Below, piece by piece: positions 13,895-19,792 of a DNA stretch of 32,995 nucleotides. Under the pieces are notes generated by a model. That model was not told the origin of the DNA. It saw nothing but the letters and a program-made list of their open reading frames with translations, and ran no database searches. Positions within the stretch are counted from its first letter, which is position 1. The number at the start of each line of letters is the position of its first letter. Origin of the DNA: a virus. The position numbers were made by a program, and so were the translations under genes. The stretch is from the IMG/VR virus record IMGVR_UViG_3300027733_000139, positions 1 to 32,995 of that record; one strand, given 5' to 3'.

Positions 13895-13919
13895 CGAATT
13901 GAGAGTGTTAGGGTAGATT
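13891..13919 (+). promoter_or_regulatory. Promoter overlapping the RuvB-like stop codon
   Basis: TTGACG (13891-13896) contains the stop TGA (13892-13894); 17 bases; TAGATT (13914-13919). It drives 13980 and 14155. Confidence 0.6.
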
Positions 13920-13979
13920 GTAGGAGGGGAACATAAACGAGACTGGGCAACCTGCGTAGTGGTGGCCCACCAATTTAAC
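13920..13979 (+). promoter_or_regulatory. Structured leader before the 13980 gene
   Basis: The leader starts with an AGGAGGGG purine run that is not followed by a start codon, then forms a hairpin TGGGC (13944-13948) + ACC (13950-13952) with GGT (13961-13963) + GCCCA (13965-13969). It ends 10 bases before the ATG. This contrasts with the leaderless promoters elsewhere and may control translation. Confidence 0.4.
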
Positions 13980-14153
13980 ATGAAAAAACATAAAGTTGCA
14001 ATATGGGTTGAGGATGGCATGATACAAGGCGTGCGCGCCTCTTTGGATATTGATGTAGAAGTTATCGACGTGGACTTCGGCGGGCAAGATAGAACAGGTG
14101 CCGAACTTAAGTGGGACACTTATCAAACTGAACTTCCTTTCTCTATTTTTTAA
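13980..14153 (+). CDS. Small acidic hypothetical protein
   Basis: Fifty-seven residues from ATG 13980 (MKKHKVAIWVEDGMIQGVRA, then SLDIDVEVIDVDFGGQ). An in-frame GTG further upstream lies in the structured leader and is rejected. The opening looks like a beta-strand pair of a small conserved phage protein. Function unknown. Confidence 0.68.
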   Translation: MKKHKVAIWVEDGMIQGVRASLDIDVEVIDVDFGGQDRTGAELKWDTYQTELPFSIF

Positions 14154-14154
14154 T

Positions 14155-14316
14155 ATGAAAACATTCCGAGTACAATTCCTAGACGACATCTCAGCCGAAA
14201 CTGAAGAAGAAGCTTACGCTATTCTTCTCGAATCGCTTGCTAGCATGGCGCAGTACCAAGACGCTACAGCGTTTCAGTTCGAAGAGGTCGAACACAAAAC
14301 CTACCAGACACATTAA
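14155..14316 (+). CDS. Small hypothetical protein
   Basis: Fifty-three residues from ATG 14155, one base after the previous stop (MKTFRVQFLDDISAETEEEA). The pattern strand, then AETEEEAYAILLES helix, then QFEEVE strand suggests a small ferredoxin-like alpha/beta fold. Last gene before the convergent junction with the minus-strand block. Confidence 0.68.
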   Translation: MKTFRVQFLDDISAETEEEAYAILLESLASMAQYQDATAFQFEEVEHKTYQTH

Positions 14317-14329
14317 AAAAAGTAAAGGT

Positions 14330-14357
14330 GAACTCTATAAGGGTAAATATAGAGTTC
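14330..14357. repeat. Perfect 10-base inverted repeat at the convergent junction
   Basis: GAACTCTATA (14330-14339) and TATAGAGTTC (14348-14357) with an 8-base loop, 13 bases after the last plus-strand stop. No T tract follows, so it is an mRNA 3'-end hairpin or a protein site rather than a classic terminator. Confidence 0.6.
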
Positions 14358-14441
14358 AAAGCTGAATCAATAATGAGTTAATAGTAAATAAATAAGGGTT
14401 AAGGTATATATATTAATTTGATTGAAAAAAAGCTGCGGTAA

Positions 14442-14492
14442 CCGGGCCAGGCCCGGCGCCTTCTATATAGCACTATAGTTAGCACTATATAG
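14442..14492. repeat. Composite repeat copy A (hairpin and TATATAG palindromes only)
   Basis: CCGGGCCAGGCCCGG (14442-14456) followed by CTATATAG (14463-14470) and CTATATAG (14485-14492) around AGCACTATAG. It lacks the TGCCAA palindrome and the TTGACA of the full units. The loop is the reverse complement of copies B and C, and GGCGCC flanks it on the opposite side. It lies at the end of the minus-strand block, between convergent genes (gap 14317-14617). Confidence 0.7.
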
Positions 14493-14585
14493 GGGCGGGG
14501 GAGATTTATATATTATAGCATCTTTTTTTTCCTGAGCAGTATAATTAAAATTATAAAGAAAAGGAACAGTTGAAATTCCAAGGGG

Positions 14586-14611
14586 AAAATGGGGGCGCTG
14601 TCACCGCCCCC
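14586..14611 (-). terminator. Intrinsic terminator-like hairpin after the DUF932 gene
   Basis: On the minus strand GGGGGCG (14611-14605) pairs with CGCCCCC (14597-14591), followed by ATTTTCCCC. It lies 6 bases past the DUF932 stop. The T tract is short. Confidence 0.6.
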
Positions 14612-14617
14612 GATTGC

Positions 14618-15385
14618 TTAGGCAGTTACCAACTCGGGCTTGAGGTCAACGGTGAGGTTGAGACCCGCGAACGGGTCAAGGATGCCGTGCAACGCTTGAC
14701 TCCGCTTGGGCAACGCGATCAGGTTCCCTTTGTAAACCTGAGTGAATGCGTTGTGAAGACTCCAGAGGTTGCGCGGGGCGAACTCCTCATGAAGAGGCTT
14801 TTCCCATTGGTCAAGAACGTCGGCAATCATAGTTTTGCCAACCGCGCCAGCACGATAGCCGCGCAGGATAAGAGTGCCCGCCTCGTCATCGGTCAACGGG
14901 GTTGCCTCATACTTAGCTACGCGCGTAGCCTGCTGGTTCCACATATCGGACAGCGCACCAATTCCACGCGAAACGATTTGCGGTAGGTCGCGCAGCACGT
15001 TGCTAGTGTGACGGCGAGCAAAAACAATTTCGTTGTGGAAAACAAGGTTGGAGCAGACAAACGGAGCATTGCCAGCGCAGAAGCCAGCGGGGAAGCATTT
15101 GTCGTGCGAGTTGCGCAAACCAACAACGGTGCCAGACGAGCCAGCACGCCCCATGTCCACCTCAAAAAGACCAAAGTAACGTTGACCGAAGCGAGCGGTC
15201 GTATGGATTTCCTGCTTGATAGCAAGGTTCGCATTTTTCATTTGGTCGCGGAAAATCGAAACGAGGTCAGCGTGAGGGATCGGCTGATACGTTTCGGTAG
15301 CGTTAGGAGTCGAAACCTTGGCGAGATTGGCAAGGCTGATTTCGGAGTTGTCTGCACCGCAGACACGCAAGTTGATAGCATTCAT
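14618..15385 (-). CDS. DUF932-family phage/plasmid protein
   Basis: A 255-residue protein. The order of blocks TYQPIPHADLVSIFRDQM, ARFGQRYFGLFEVDM, VVGLRNSHDKCFPAGFCAG, FVCSNLVFHNEIVFARRHT, RVAKYEATPLTDDEAG, EFAPRNLWSLHNAFTQVYKG matches the DUF932 family of phage- and plasmid-borne proteins. Its molecular role is unknown, though it is often early or highly expressed. It is the last gene of the minus-strand block and ends at a hairpin. It has an A/C-rich leader of at least 20 bases rather than an adjacent -10 box. Plus-strand frames over it are shadows. Confidence 0.85.
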   Translation of the reverse strand: MNAINLRVCGADNSEISLANLAKVSTPNATETYQPIPHADLVSIFRDQMKNANLAIKQEIHTTARFGQRYFGLFEVDMGRAGSSGTVVGLRNSHDKCFPAGFCAGNAPFVCSNLVFHNEIVFARRHTSNVLRDLPQIVSRGIGALSDMWNQQATRVAKYEATPLTDDEAGTLILRGYRAGAVGKTMIADVLDQWEKPLHEEFAPRNLWSLHNAFTQVYKGNLIALPKRSQALHGILDPFAGLNLTVDLKPELVTA

Positions 15386-15444
15386 GTTTTTGTTTTGTTT
15401 GGGTTAATCTGACAAAGGGAAGCGTGAGGATATTCGCGCAGAGT

Positions 15445-15642
15445 TCAAGAACTTTTTTGATTATTTTTTACGGCCCAGTCGCGGGCGTAGGCGTCGGACT
15501 CAACGACTTTATCGTTGATCCACTTGGCGAACGCGTCCGCGTCCTTGATTTCAACACCAGGGATGTTGTAGCTGTAAGCGATACTCTTCAGAGTTCCGCG
15601 CATTGCACCGTACAGGATAGGATAGGCTACGTCTTGATTCAT
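15445..15642 (-). CDS. Small hypothetical protein headed by repeat unit B
   Basis: Sixty-five residues (MNQDVAYPILYGAMRGTLKS), continuing with EIKDADAFAKWINDKVVESD. Function unknown. The ATG lies 6 bases after the -10 box of its own promoter, and composite unit B sits upstream, so it is the first gene of a cassette that also holds DUF932. Confidence 0.72.
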   Translation of the reverse strand: MNQDVAYPILYGAMRGTLKSIAYSYNIPGVEIKDADAFAKWINDKVVESDAYARDWAVKNNQKSS

Positions 15643-15648
15643 GAGTGG

Positions 15649-15676
15649 AGCTTAATGGACGGAACCGCACTTGCAA
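15649..15676 (-). promoter_or_regulatory. Leaderless-type promoter
   Basis: TTGCAA (15676-15671), 16 bases, TAAGCT (15654-15649), then 6 bases to the ATG at 15642. The +1 should fall at or next to the start codon. Confidence 0.6.
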
Positions 15677-15720
15677 ACTTTTTTTTGCTTTTTTTTACAG
15701 ATAACTGCGAACAATTTTCG

Positions 15721-15842
15721 TGCCAACTGAATTTTAATTCGCACTTGGCATGGAAATTTATTTACGAAAAGTGCTTGACAGGGGGGGCGCCGGGCCTGGC
15801 CCGGATTGTATATAGCGCTATATATAATTTTATATAGCGCTA
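15721..15842. repeat. Composite repeat copy B
   Basis: TGCCAA (15721-15726), 18 bases, TTGGCA (15745-15750), 24 bases, TTGACA (15775-15780), then CCGGGCCTGGCCCGG (15790-15804) and the perfect palindrome TATATAGCGCTATATA (15809-15824), with a partial second copy to 15842. The palindrome starts 45 bases upstream of the -35 box at 15671-15676. Confidence 0.85.
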
Positions 15843-15866
15843 CACATAACCAGACTATGTTAAGGC

Positions 15867-16187
15867 TTAGAAAGTTGAGCCATCAACAGTGATTAAAACC
15901 TTGTCAACAAATTCCCCCGCTTCTGCAAGTGTGGTGGTCTCGTCAGTGAGGGCGCGAACCGCTTTAATCAAGGCGACTCTATTAGCCTTGCCATTGGCGC
16001 AACTGTAACCCTCATCAAAAATTGATGCGATTGCAAAACGAATATCGGCGTGGTCAAGGTCGCGCAAACGCGATTTGGAGCTAACTGCGGGCAAGGGGTC
16101 CATTTCAATTTCAATGTCCTTAGCTTCAAAGCCTGTTTTGAGAACAAAGGCGTCAATGATGTCGTGTCTGTTAATGAGGAGTTTCAT
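15867..16187 (-). CDS. Hypothetical protein
   Basis: A 106-residue protein (MKLLINRHDIIDAFVLKTGF, then EAKDIEIEMDPLPAVSSKS). The N-terminus suggests a helix plus an acidic strand, and the C-terminal part LTDETTTLAEAGEFVDKVLI is helical. It starts 4 bases after the stop of the 16192 gene, so they form an operon. No family recognised. Confidence 0.73.
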   Translation of the reverse strand: MKLLINRHDIIDAFVLKTGFEAKDIEIEMDPLPAVSSKSRLRDLDHADIRFAIASIFDEGYSCANGKANRVALIKAVRALTDETTTLAEAGEFVDKVLITVDGSTF

Positions 16188-16191
16188 GGTG

Positions 16192-16401
16192 TTATCGTTT
16201 GAGTATGTTGTGATTTTTCAGGTGGCTCTCGAATTCGGCAAGCAATTTCTTTTTGTCGCGAGTGCGGGAACCGCACAGTTTGCGAACGTTTTCCGAGACG
16301 GAGCCGTGTGAGCTTTTCAGCCCCAGAGTTTCAAGCTTAAGCGCGCCTTTCATGGCGAGCAAGCGATAAGCAAAGATAGAGGAAGGAGTGTCAGCGATCA
16401 T
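16192..16401 (-). CDS. Small basic hypothetical protein, start set by promoter
   Basis: Sixty-nine residues from ATG 16401 (MIADTPSSIFAYRLLAMKGA). An in-frame TTG at 16449 would add 16 residues, but a promoter TTGCAG-17-ACTCTT lies between, with its -10 box exactly 6 bases before ATG 16401, the spacing used throughout this block. The C-terminal half is basic (VRKLCGSRTRDKKKLLAEFE), suggesting nucleic-acid binding. Function unknown. Confidence 0.65.
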   Translation of the reverse strand: MIADTPSSIFAYRLLAMKGALKLETLGLKSSHGSVSENVRKLCGSRTRDKKKLLAEFESHLKNHNILKR

Positions 16402-16407
16402 GAAGTT

Positions 16408-16436
16408 AAGAGTGGCGGTCTTTTCGCGAACTGCAA
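16408..16436 (-). promoter_or_regulatory. Leaderless-type promoter
   Basis: TTGCAG (16436-16431), 17 bases, ACTCTT (16413-16408), 6 bases to ATG 16401; an AAAATAAA stretch lies just upstream of the -35 box, as at the sibling promoters. Confidence 0.6.
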
Positions 16437-16445
16437 GATTTATTT

Positions 16446-16706
16446 TCAATTATTAAAATTTTCTGCAACAACGGTAGCAACTGGACAGAATTTTTCGTGA
16501 AGACTGCGGGCAAAGTAACATTCGTTGCGGTCGCTATTCCAACCAGTAAAAGTGAACTTGCGCCCACCGTAACTTAAAACTTTTCTGCATATTTTTGCAA
16601 CGTCATCCCATCCGTTTGGGACTTGGATCATAAGAAATTCGCGCGCAATGTCTGGGCGGTGAGAGTAAACAACTGCGATTTCGTTCGGAACAATAGTGGC
16701 TTTCAT
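16446..16706 (-). CDS. Hypothetical protein
   Basis: Eighty-six residues (MKATIVPNEIAVVYSHRPDI). It contains NGWDDVAKICRKVLSYGGRK followed by FTFTGWNSDRNECYFARSLH, suggesting a helix and a beta hairpin. No family recognised. It has its own promoter with the same 6-base spacing to ATG. Confidence 0.73.
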   Translation of the reverse strand: MKATIVPNEIAVVYSHRPDIAREFLMIQVPNGWDDVAKICRKVLSYGGRKFTFTGWNSDRNECYFARSLHEKFCPVATVVAENFNN

Positions 16707-16712
16707 GGGGCA

Positions 16713-16741
16713 AGACTCAATTTAAATTATAAAAAAGTCAA
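16713..16741 (-). promoter_or_regulatory. Promoter-like site, leaderless spacing
   Basis: TTGACT (16741-16736), 17 bases, GAGTCT (16718-16713), 6 bases to ATG 16706. The -10 box is poor but the spacing fits the series. Confidence 0.45.
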
Positions 16742-17169
16742 TTCTTTTTTTTATTTTCTTCTCTTTCACAAAAATCTTTTTCTTCTTTTGTCAATTTCTT
16801 GTTGACAACGATCTTTTGACCACCAAACACTTCATCTCCACCATCAGAACTCAAGATGGTGCTTGGAGCGTGCTTGCGAATGAGCTTATAGAACTCAACC
16901 ACAACACTGTCATATGGTTTGCGAGCAGTTTTGCAAAACTCAAATTCACTTGCACCCTTGTAAACAACAGCAGTTTCGTGCGAATCGTCGCCGATACCAT
17001 TGAATATGATGTGCCGAGTATTAAAAACTGGCTTGCTCCCAATGTTACCATTGGCATCACCCAACGGCACATTTGAGTCTCTAAGCATTTTCTTTACATC
17101 ATCAGTCAATGCAGCCCATTGACTATCAGTGAAAGCAGGTTTGTTTTTAAAATAATGTGTGTAGCCCAT
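16738..17169 (-). CDS. Conserved phage protein (MGYTHYF type)
   Basis: A 143-residue protein. The opening MGYTHYFKNKPAFTDSQWAA and the block IIFNGIGDDSHETAVVY are hallmarks of a small protein family spread widely in phages and some plasmids, function unknown. The C-terminus is very basic (NKKLTKEEKDFCEREENKKK). A TATTCT box lies 2 bases upstream of the ATG, with a poor -35. Confidence 0.8.
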   Translation of the reverse strand: MGYTHYFKNKPAFTDSQWAALTDDVKKMLRDSNVPLGDANGNIGSKPVFNTRHIIFNGIGDDSHETAVVYKGASEFEFCKTARKPYDSVVVEFYKLIRKHAPSTILSSDGGDEVFGGQKIVVNKKLTKEEKDFCEREENKKKN

Positions 17170-17200
17170 ATAGAATAGATTGATTGTTTTTTAATCTTTT

Positions 17201-17593
17201 TTATCGCACTGCAACTTTCAGACCGTCGATGGTTGGTGTGATTGAAAGACTTTGAGTCTGATAAACCTTTCCTACCTTGAGCATCCACGGCTCAGGATGA
17301 GCGTTCAAGCACTTCAACCAATCTTTCGGTGTAGGAATGAAACCGCAATCTTCCATTAGATGTTGCTCTGCGATCAGCTTGACAGCGATAGCTTGATCGC
17401 GCGAATTGTAAACGGCGTGACCAAACTTCTCGACTGCCCACTGAATGCCTGCGCTATGGTGGCGCAATGCACGATGCGTCCAATCTCCGGTATGCACTTT
17501 CGTTTCGTCAAACCAGTCGTGAATAGCAATGTAGTCTTGCCATTCCCCGCCCCATTTGCGAGCAGTTGACTCAGCGTGTTTGAGTGGTGTCAT
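17201..17593 (-). CDS. DUF6915-like protein
   Basis: A 130-residue protein. TPLKHAESTARKWGGEWQDY, then IHDWFDETKVH, THRALRHHSAGIQWAVEKFG and VKLIAEQHLMEDCGFIPTPK-DWL form the pattern of DUF6915, a family seen in phages and bacteria. The many His residues (HRALRHHS, EQH) suggest metal binding, which is inference. It starts 8 bases after the stop of the 17602 gene, so they are co-transcribed. Confidence 0.8.
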   Translation of the reverse strand: MTPLKHAESTARKWGGEWQDYIAIHDWFDETKVHTGDWTHRALRHHSAGIQWAVEKFGHAVYNSRDQAIAVKLIAEQHLMEDCGFIPTPKDWLKCLNAHPEPWMLKVGKVYQTQSLSITPTIDGLKVAVR

Positions 17594-17601
17594 TTTAAGT
17601 T

Positions 17602-17934
17602 TTATTCGGCAATTTCCAAGTCACCATTCTCACCGTCACCTTGGGTGCGAGCCATATACCATGAACTAGCCGTGGCGGTTTTTTTCAATAGGTCATACAA
17701 AACATCGTCGCCATAGTCGCTGCCGTCACCAGCACCGCTATAACCATACGCTTCCCAAGCCCAACCTTCAATTTCTTGTTCAAACTCGGTGTTGCTCTCA
17801 AACCCGTCTTGTCCATTAACATACACACTCAGATAGCCTTCGTCGCTACCTCCAGAGAATTTAAGTTCAATCTGGGATATACCCAGAGAAACGGCTTTGT
17901 CATAGATTTTCTTGCTTAGTGGTTGGATATTCAT
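17602..17934 (-). CDS. Acidic hypothetical protein
   Basis: A 110-residue protein that is strongly acidic. The block QIELKFSGGSDEGYLSVYVN resembles the opening strand of DUF6878-type proteins, but the rest (EIEGWAWEAYGYSGAGDGSD) is not diagnostic. A possible TTACTT-17-TACTAA promoter ends 6 bases before the ATG. The RNA gene's terminator lies 38 bases upstream. Confidence 0.7.
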   Translation of the reverse strand: MNIQPLSKKIYDKAVSLGISQIELKFSGGSDEGYLSVYVNGQDGFESNTEFEQEIEGWAWEAYGYSGAGDGSDYGDDVLYDLLKKTATASSWYMARTQGDGENGDLEIAE

Positions 17935-17971
17935 ATTCTGTTAGTATGGTTAATGTTTTTGAAAAGTAAAG

Positions 17972-18016
17972 AATAAAAAAGAAAAAAGTTGGGGGAGGGG
18001 ATCGCTCCCCGCCCCC
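17972..18016 (-). terminator. Intrinsic terminator of the RNA gene
   Basis: On the minus strand GGGGG (18016-18012) and GGGG (18010-18007) pair with CCCC (18000-17997) and CCCCC (17995-17991) around an AGCGAT loop, followed by AACTTTTTTCTTTTTT. A textbook hairpin and T tract. Confidence 0.88.
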
Positions 18017-18346
18017 TTCCCAGTGGTGATTATCCTAGTGGTTTGGTCTAACGGCTTGCGCCTCCCATTGGGCTTGCGCCACTCACTAGATACACCTGTT
18101 CCCTTGCGGAAATTTTAATGTGGTGGCGGTAGTTTTCAACCGCTAATACCCAGCGCTAGGAAGGGCTGCTCCATACTTTGCTTCACCACAAAATGGTGCG
18201 GGGGAGTAGGGCTCGCCTACATCCTCGTCTGCCGACGAAATCCTCAATTGGACGATCCCCCGCTTAAACCCGCCTGCGCCTAGAAGCATTTCTGCTTACT
18301 CGGGTGAACCCGCATTCAGCACAGGAGGGAAGTTGATTAAAGAACT
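17972..18346 (-). ncRNA. Structured non-coding RNA candidate, about 375 nt
   Basis: A GC-rich, gene-free segment in an AT-rich genome with a promoter at one end (18353-18380) and an intrinsic terminator at the other (17972-18016), both on the minus strand. It can form many stems: CGGGT/ACCCG (18301-18312), AAGCA/TGCTT (18284-18297) with minus-strand loop GAAA, an 8-pair stem GCGGGGGA/TCCCCCGC (18198-18205 and 18256-18263) enclosing GTAGG/CCTAC and TCGTC/GACGA, CACCA/TGGTG (18184-18198), GCGGT/ACCGC (18126-18143), a hairpin at 18100-18111 with loop GCAA, and CTAGTG/CACTAG (18035-18089). Both tetraloops are GNRA only on the minus strand. It lacks tmRNA, RNase P, 6S or group I intron landmarks. 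A 48-codon frame inside (18143-18289) is probably chance. Confidence 0.72.
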
Positions 18347-18352
18347 AGGCAG

Positions 18353-18380
18353 AGAATAGGGAATGAAGAGAGGTGTGCAA
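18353..18380 (-). promoter_or_regulatory. Promoter of the RNA gene
   Basis: TTGCAC (18380-18375), 16 bases, TATTCT (18358-18353); start expected near 18346. AAAATAAA lies directly upstream of the -35 box. Confidence 0.68.
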
Positions 18381-18423
18381 GATTTATTTTGATTATTTTA
18401 CATCTTTCGCGAATCAATTTCCG

Positions 18424-18505
18424 TGCCAACGTTATTTTTATTTGCGTTTGGCATGGAATTTTATTTGGAGAAAAGGCTTGACAAGGGGCGCCGGGTCTGG
18501 CCCGG
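18424..18505. repeat. Composite repeat copy C
   Basis: TGCCAA (18424-18429), 18 bases, TTGGCA (18448-18453), 24 bases, TTGACA (18478-18483), CCGGGTCTGGCCCGG (18491-18505; the changed base keeps a G-T pair). No TATATAG palindrome follows. The palindrome starts 44 bases upstream of the RNA gene's -35 box. Confidence 0.83.
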
Positions 18506-18549
18506 TGGCTTATGATGTTGGTTTCATGCTATTATTTGTGATTTATTTT

Positions 18550-18858
18550 TTATTTATTGCGAGACTTTTTGGGAGTAACGAAGGAGACGCAGCGAACACG
18601 AAGTTTATGCTCGGCGCGTTCAGCTCGCGTTACGGCAGCGTCATACATATTGGTAACGTGGTCAAAGGTTTTTTTTAAGATTCTGAATTGTTCTTCGGCT
18701 TTATCGGCGCGGTCTCTGTTCGCGATAAATAGCTCTAAGTAATGCGCGGCCCACTTGCTTTCGTTATCGCAATCCAAACGGAGTTGGTTGCGCTCAGCAA
18801 TAACGACTTTCAAGCTCTCCCAAATGGCGGGCTGGAGTTTTTGTGATTTTGTTTTCAT
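18550..18858 (-). CDS. Hypothetical helical protein
   Basis: A 102-residue protein from ATG 18858 (MKTKSQKLQPAIWESLKVVI). The frame continues upstream, but the promoter's -10 box lies 7 bases before this ATG. Long helices (NRDRADKAEEQFRILKKTFD, AVTRAERAEHKLRVRC) suggest a coiled coil. It begins with MKTKS like the neighbouring 19076 gene. Confidence 0.72.
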   Translation of the reverse strand: MKTKSQKLQPAIWESLKVVIAERNQLRLDCDNESKWAAHYLELFIANRDRADKAEEQFRILKKTFDHVTNMYDAAVTRAERAEHKLRVRCVSFVTPKKSRNK

Positions 18859-18865
18859 GTTATTA

Positions 18866-18893
18866 ACAATAGCAGAGTTTTTATTGATTGCAA
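18866..18893 (-). promoter_or_regulatory. Leaderless-type promoter
   Basis: TTGCAA (18893-18888), 16 bases, TATTGT (18871-18866), 7 bases to ATG 18858. The -35 box lies 3 bases past the stop region of the preceding gene. Confidence 0.65.
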
Positions 18894-18896
18894 GAC

Positions 18897-19076
18897 TTAT
18901 TTTACTTTGATGATGCGATCTTTGTTGGTAGCGAGTTGAGCTTCCCAAGCGGCAACAATTGAATCGACTGCAAACTTGTGCTCGTCTTCTGTTAGTCGCA
19001 TAGCAGCGCAAGCCTCGTCAAGCTCAAAGACAAGATTGCCGATTTGAACGCCAGTAATGTGTGATTTAGTTTTCAT
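18897..19076 (-). CDS. Small hypothetical protein
   Basis: Fifty-nine residues from ATG 19076 to TAA 18899-18897 (MKTKSHITGVQIGNLVFELD, then EACAAMRLTEDEHKFAVDSI). It has its own promoter and fits tightly between neighbours. The N-terminal MKTKS is shared with the 18858 gene. Function unknown. Confidence 0.72.
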   Translation of the reverse strand: MKTKSHITGVQIGNLVFELDEACAAMRLTEDEHKFAVDSIVAAWEAQLATNKDRIIKVK

Positions 19077-19084
19077 AGTTAGTT

Positions 19085-19114
19085 AAGATAGTGCTTATTT
19101 TTTAATGAGGGCAA
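19085..19114 (-). promoter_or_regulatory. Leaderless-type promoter
   Basis: TTGCCC (19114-19109), 18 bases, TATCTT (19090-19085), 8 bases to ATG 19076; upstream AAAATAAG. Confidence 0.62.
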
Positions 19115-19122
19115 GACTTATT

Positions 19123-19482
19123 TTAAATTTGAGCGTAGATTTTTTTGCCGTGAATAGCAACGTAGCGGGCATTTTTAATTGGCGACCCATCTTTTGCAAG
19201 CACAAAAGTTGAGAATTTGTAAGGGTTGTAAGTTACCTCAACAGAATTCTCGGGGATAATTTGACTAATTCCTGTGTGCAGGTAGTTGTTCCAATCGCCG
19301 CTTACCCATGCGTGAACGTTCTTGCGCCGATTCTTCAGCACTCTCTGCCGCCCCGCTTCGCTAACGTGGAACGTGGGGTTGTCAAGAGCAATCGCGGGAG
19401 CGTGAGCAACAACTTTCCCACCTACTCGCACCGATAACATTTTCGCCCGAAGGTTAAAGTAGACTTGTGTTTTAGGTTTCAT
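19123..19482 (-). CDS. Conserved phage hypothetical protein
   Basis: A 119-residue basic protein. The beta-rich start TQVYFNLRAKMLSVRVGGKV, the GRQRVLKNRRKNVHAWVSG block and the closing VTYNPYKFSTFV ... KIYAQI resemble a small protein found in several phages and proteobacteria, unnamed to my knowledge. An RNA-binding role would suit the basic patch, which is a guess. Confidence 0.75.
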   Translation of the reverse strand: MKPKTQVYFNLRAKMLSVRVGGKVVAHAPAIALDNPTFHVSEAGRQRVLKNRRKNVHAWVSGDWNNYLHTGISQIIPENSVEVTYNPYKFSTFVLAKDGSPIKNARYVAIHGKKIYAQI

Positions 19483-19489
19483 GATTAAA

Positions 19490-19517
19490 ATTCTGATTAA
19501 AAAATGACGAGACGCAA
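19490..19517 (-). promoter_or_regulatory. Leaderless-type promoter, weak -10
   Basis: TTGCGT (19517-19512), 16 bases, CAGAAT (19495-19490), 7 bases to ATG 19482. Confidence 0.5.
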
Positions 19518-19582
19518 GAACAAAATAACGAAAAACAAAAGAATAAATACGAAATAGTAAATACGTTAATAGTAAATAAGGC

Positions 19583-19676
19583 TTGACAGCCCCAAGATTG
19601 GGGAATTTTCCCCACCCCCACCGGGCCAGGCCCGGTATACAATTGTATATAAGCTATATACAACCATATATAAGCT
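19583..19676. repeat. Composite repeat copy D (variant)
   Basis: TTGACA (19583-19588), overlapping inverted repeats CCCC...GGGG (19590-19603) and GGGGAATTTTCCCC (19600-19613), then CCGGGCCAGGCCCGG (19621-19635), TATACAATTGTATA (19636-19649), GTATATA-AGC-TATATAC (19645-19661) and a similar palindrome to about 19676. It lacks TGCCAA...TTGGCA. It separates the 19482 cassette from the hydrolase gene. Confidence 0.78.
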
Positions 19677-19682
19677 ATATAG

Positions 19683-19759
19683 TTTCGGTGGTGTTTAATG
19701 AAGGGCAAAAAAAAACCTCCCCACGCCGCAAATTCTCTTTGCGTACTATTCCACCGAAA
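19683..19759. repeat. Nine-base inverted repeat enclosing an A-rich loop
   Basis: TTTCGGTGG (19683-19691) and CCACCGAAA (19751-19759) frame 59 bases that include nine consecutive A. It lies 34 bases beyond the hydrolase stop. On the minus strand the base of the stem is followed by ACTATATAGC. It may act at the mRNA 3' end. Confidence 0.5.
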
Positions 19760-19792
19760 AATTGATATAGTTAGCCGTGAGCTAAACAATTT

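Noticed and set aside
13920-13978. tRNA-like element ending in CCACCA
   Set aside because: No cloverleaf with a T arm can be drawn; it is a simple hairpin leader.
14570-14986. Plus-strand frame of 138 codons across the end of the minus block
   Set aside because: It is antisense to the DUF932 gene, whose family motifs are intact, and it begins in the terminator region.
18143-18289. 48-codon minus-strand frame inside the RNA candidate
   Set aside because: It has no promoter-adjacent start and spans perfect stems; GC-rich DNA often stays open by chance. Not fully excluded.
18373-18678. Plus-strand frame through repeat unit C
   Set aside because: It reads through the palindrome and GC hairpin, has no promoter, and its sequence is low-complexity.
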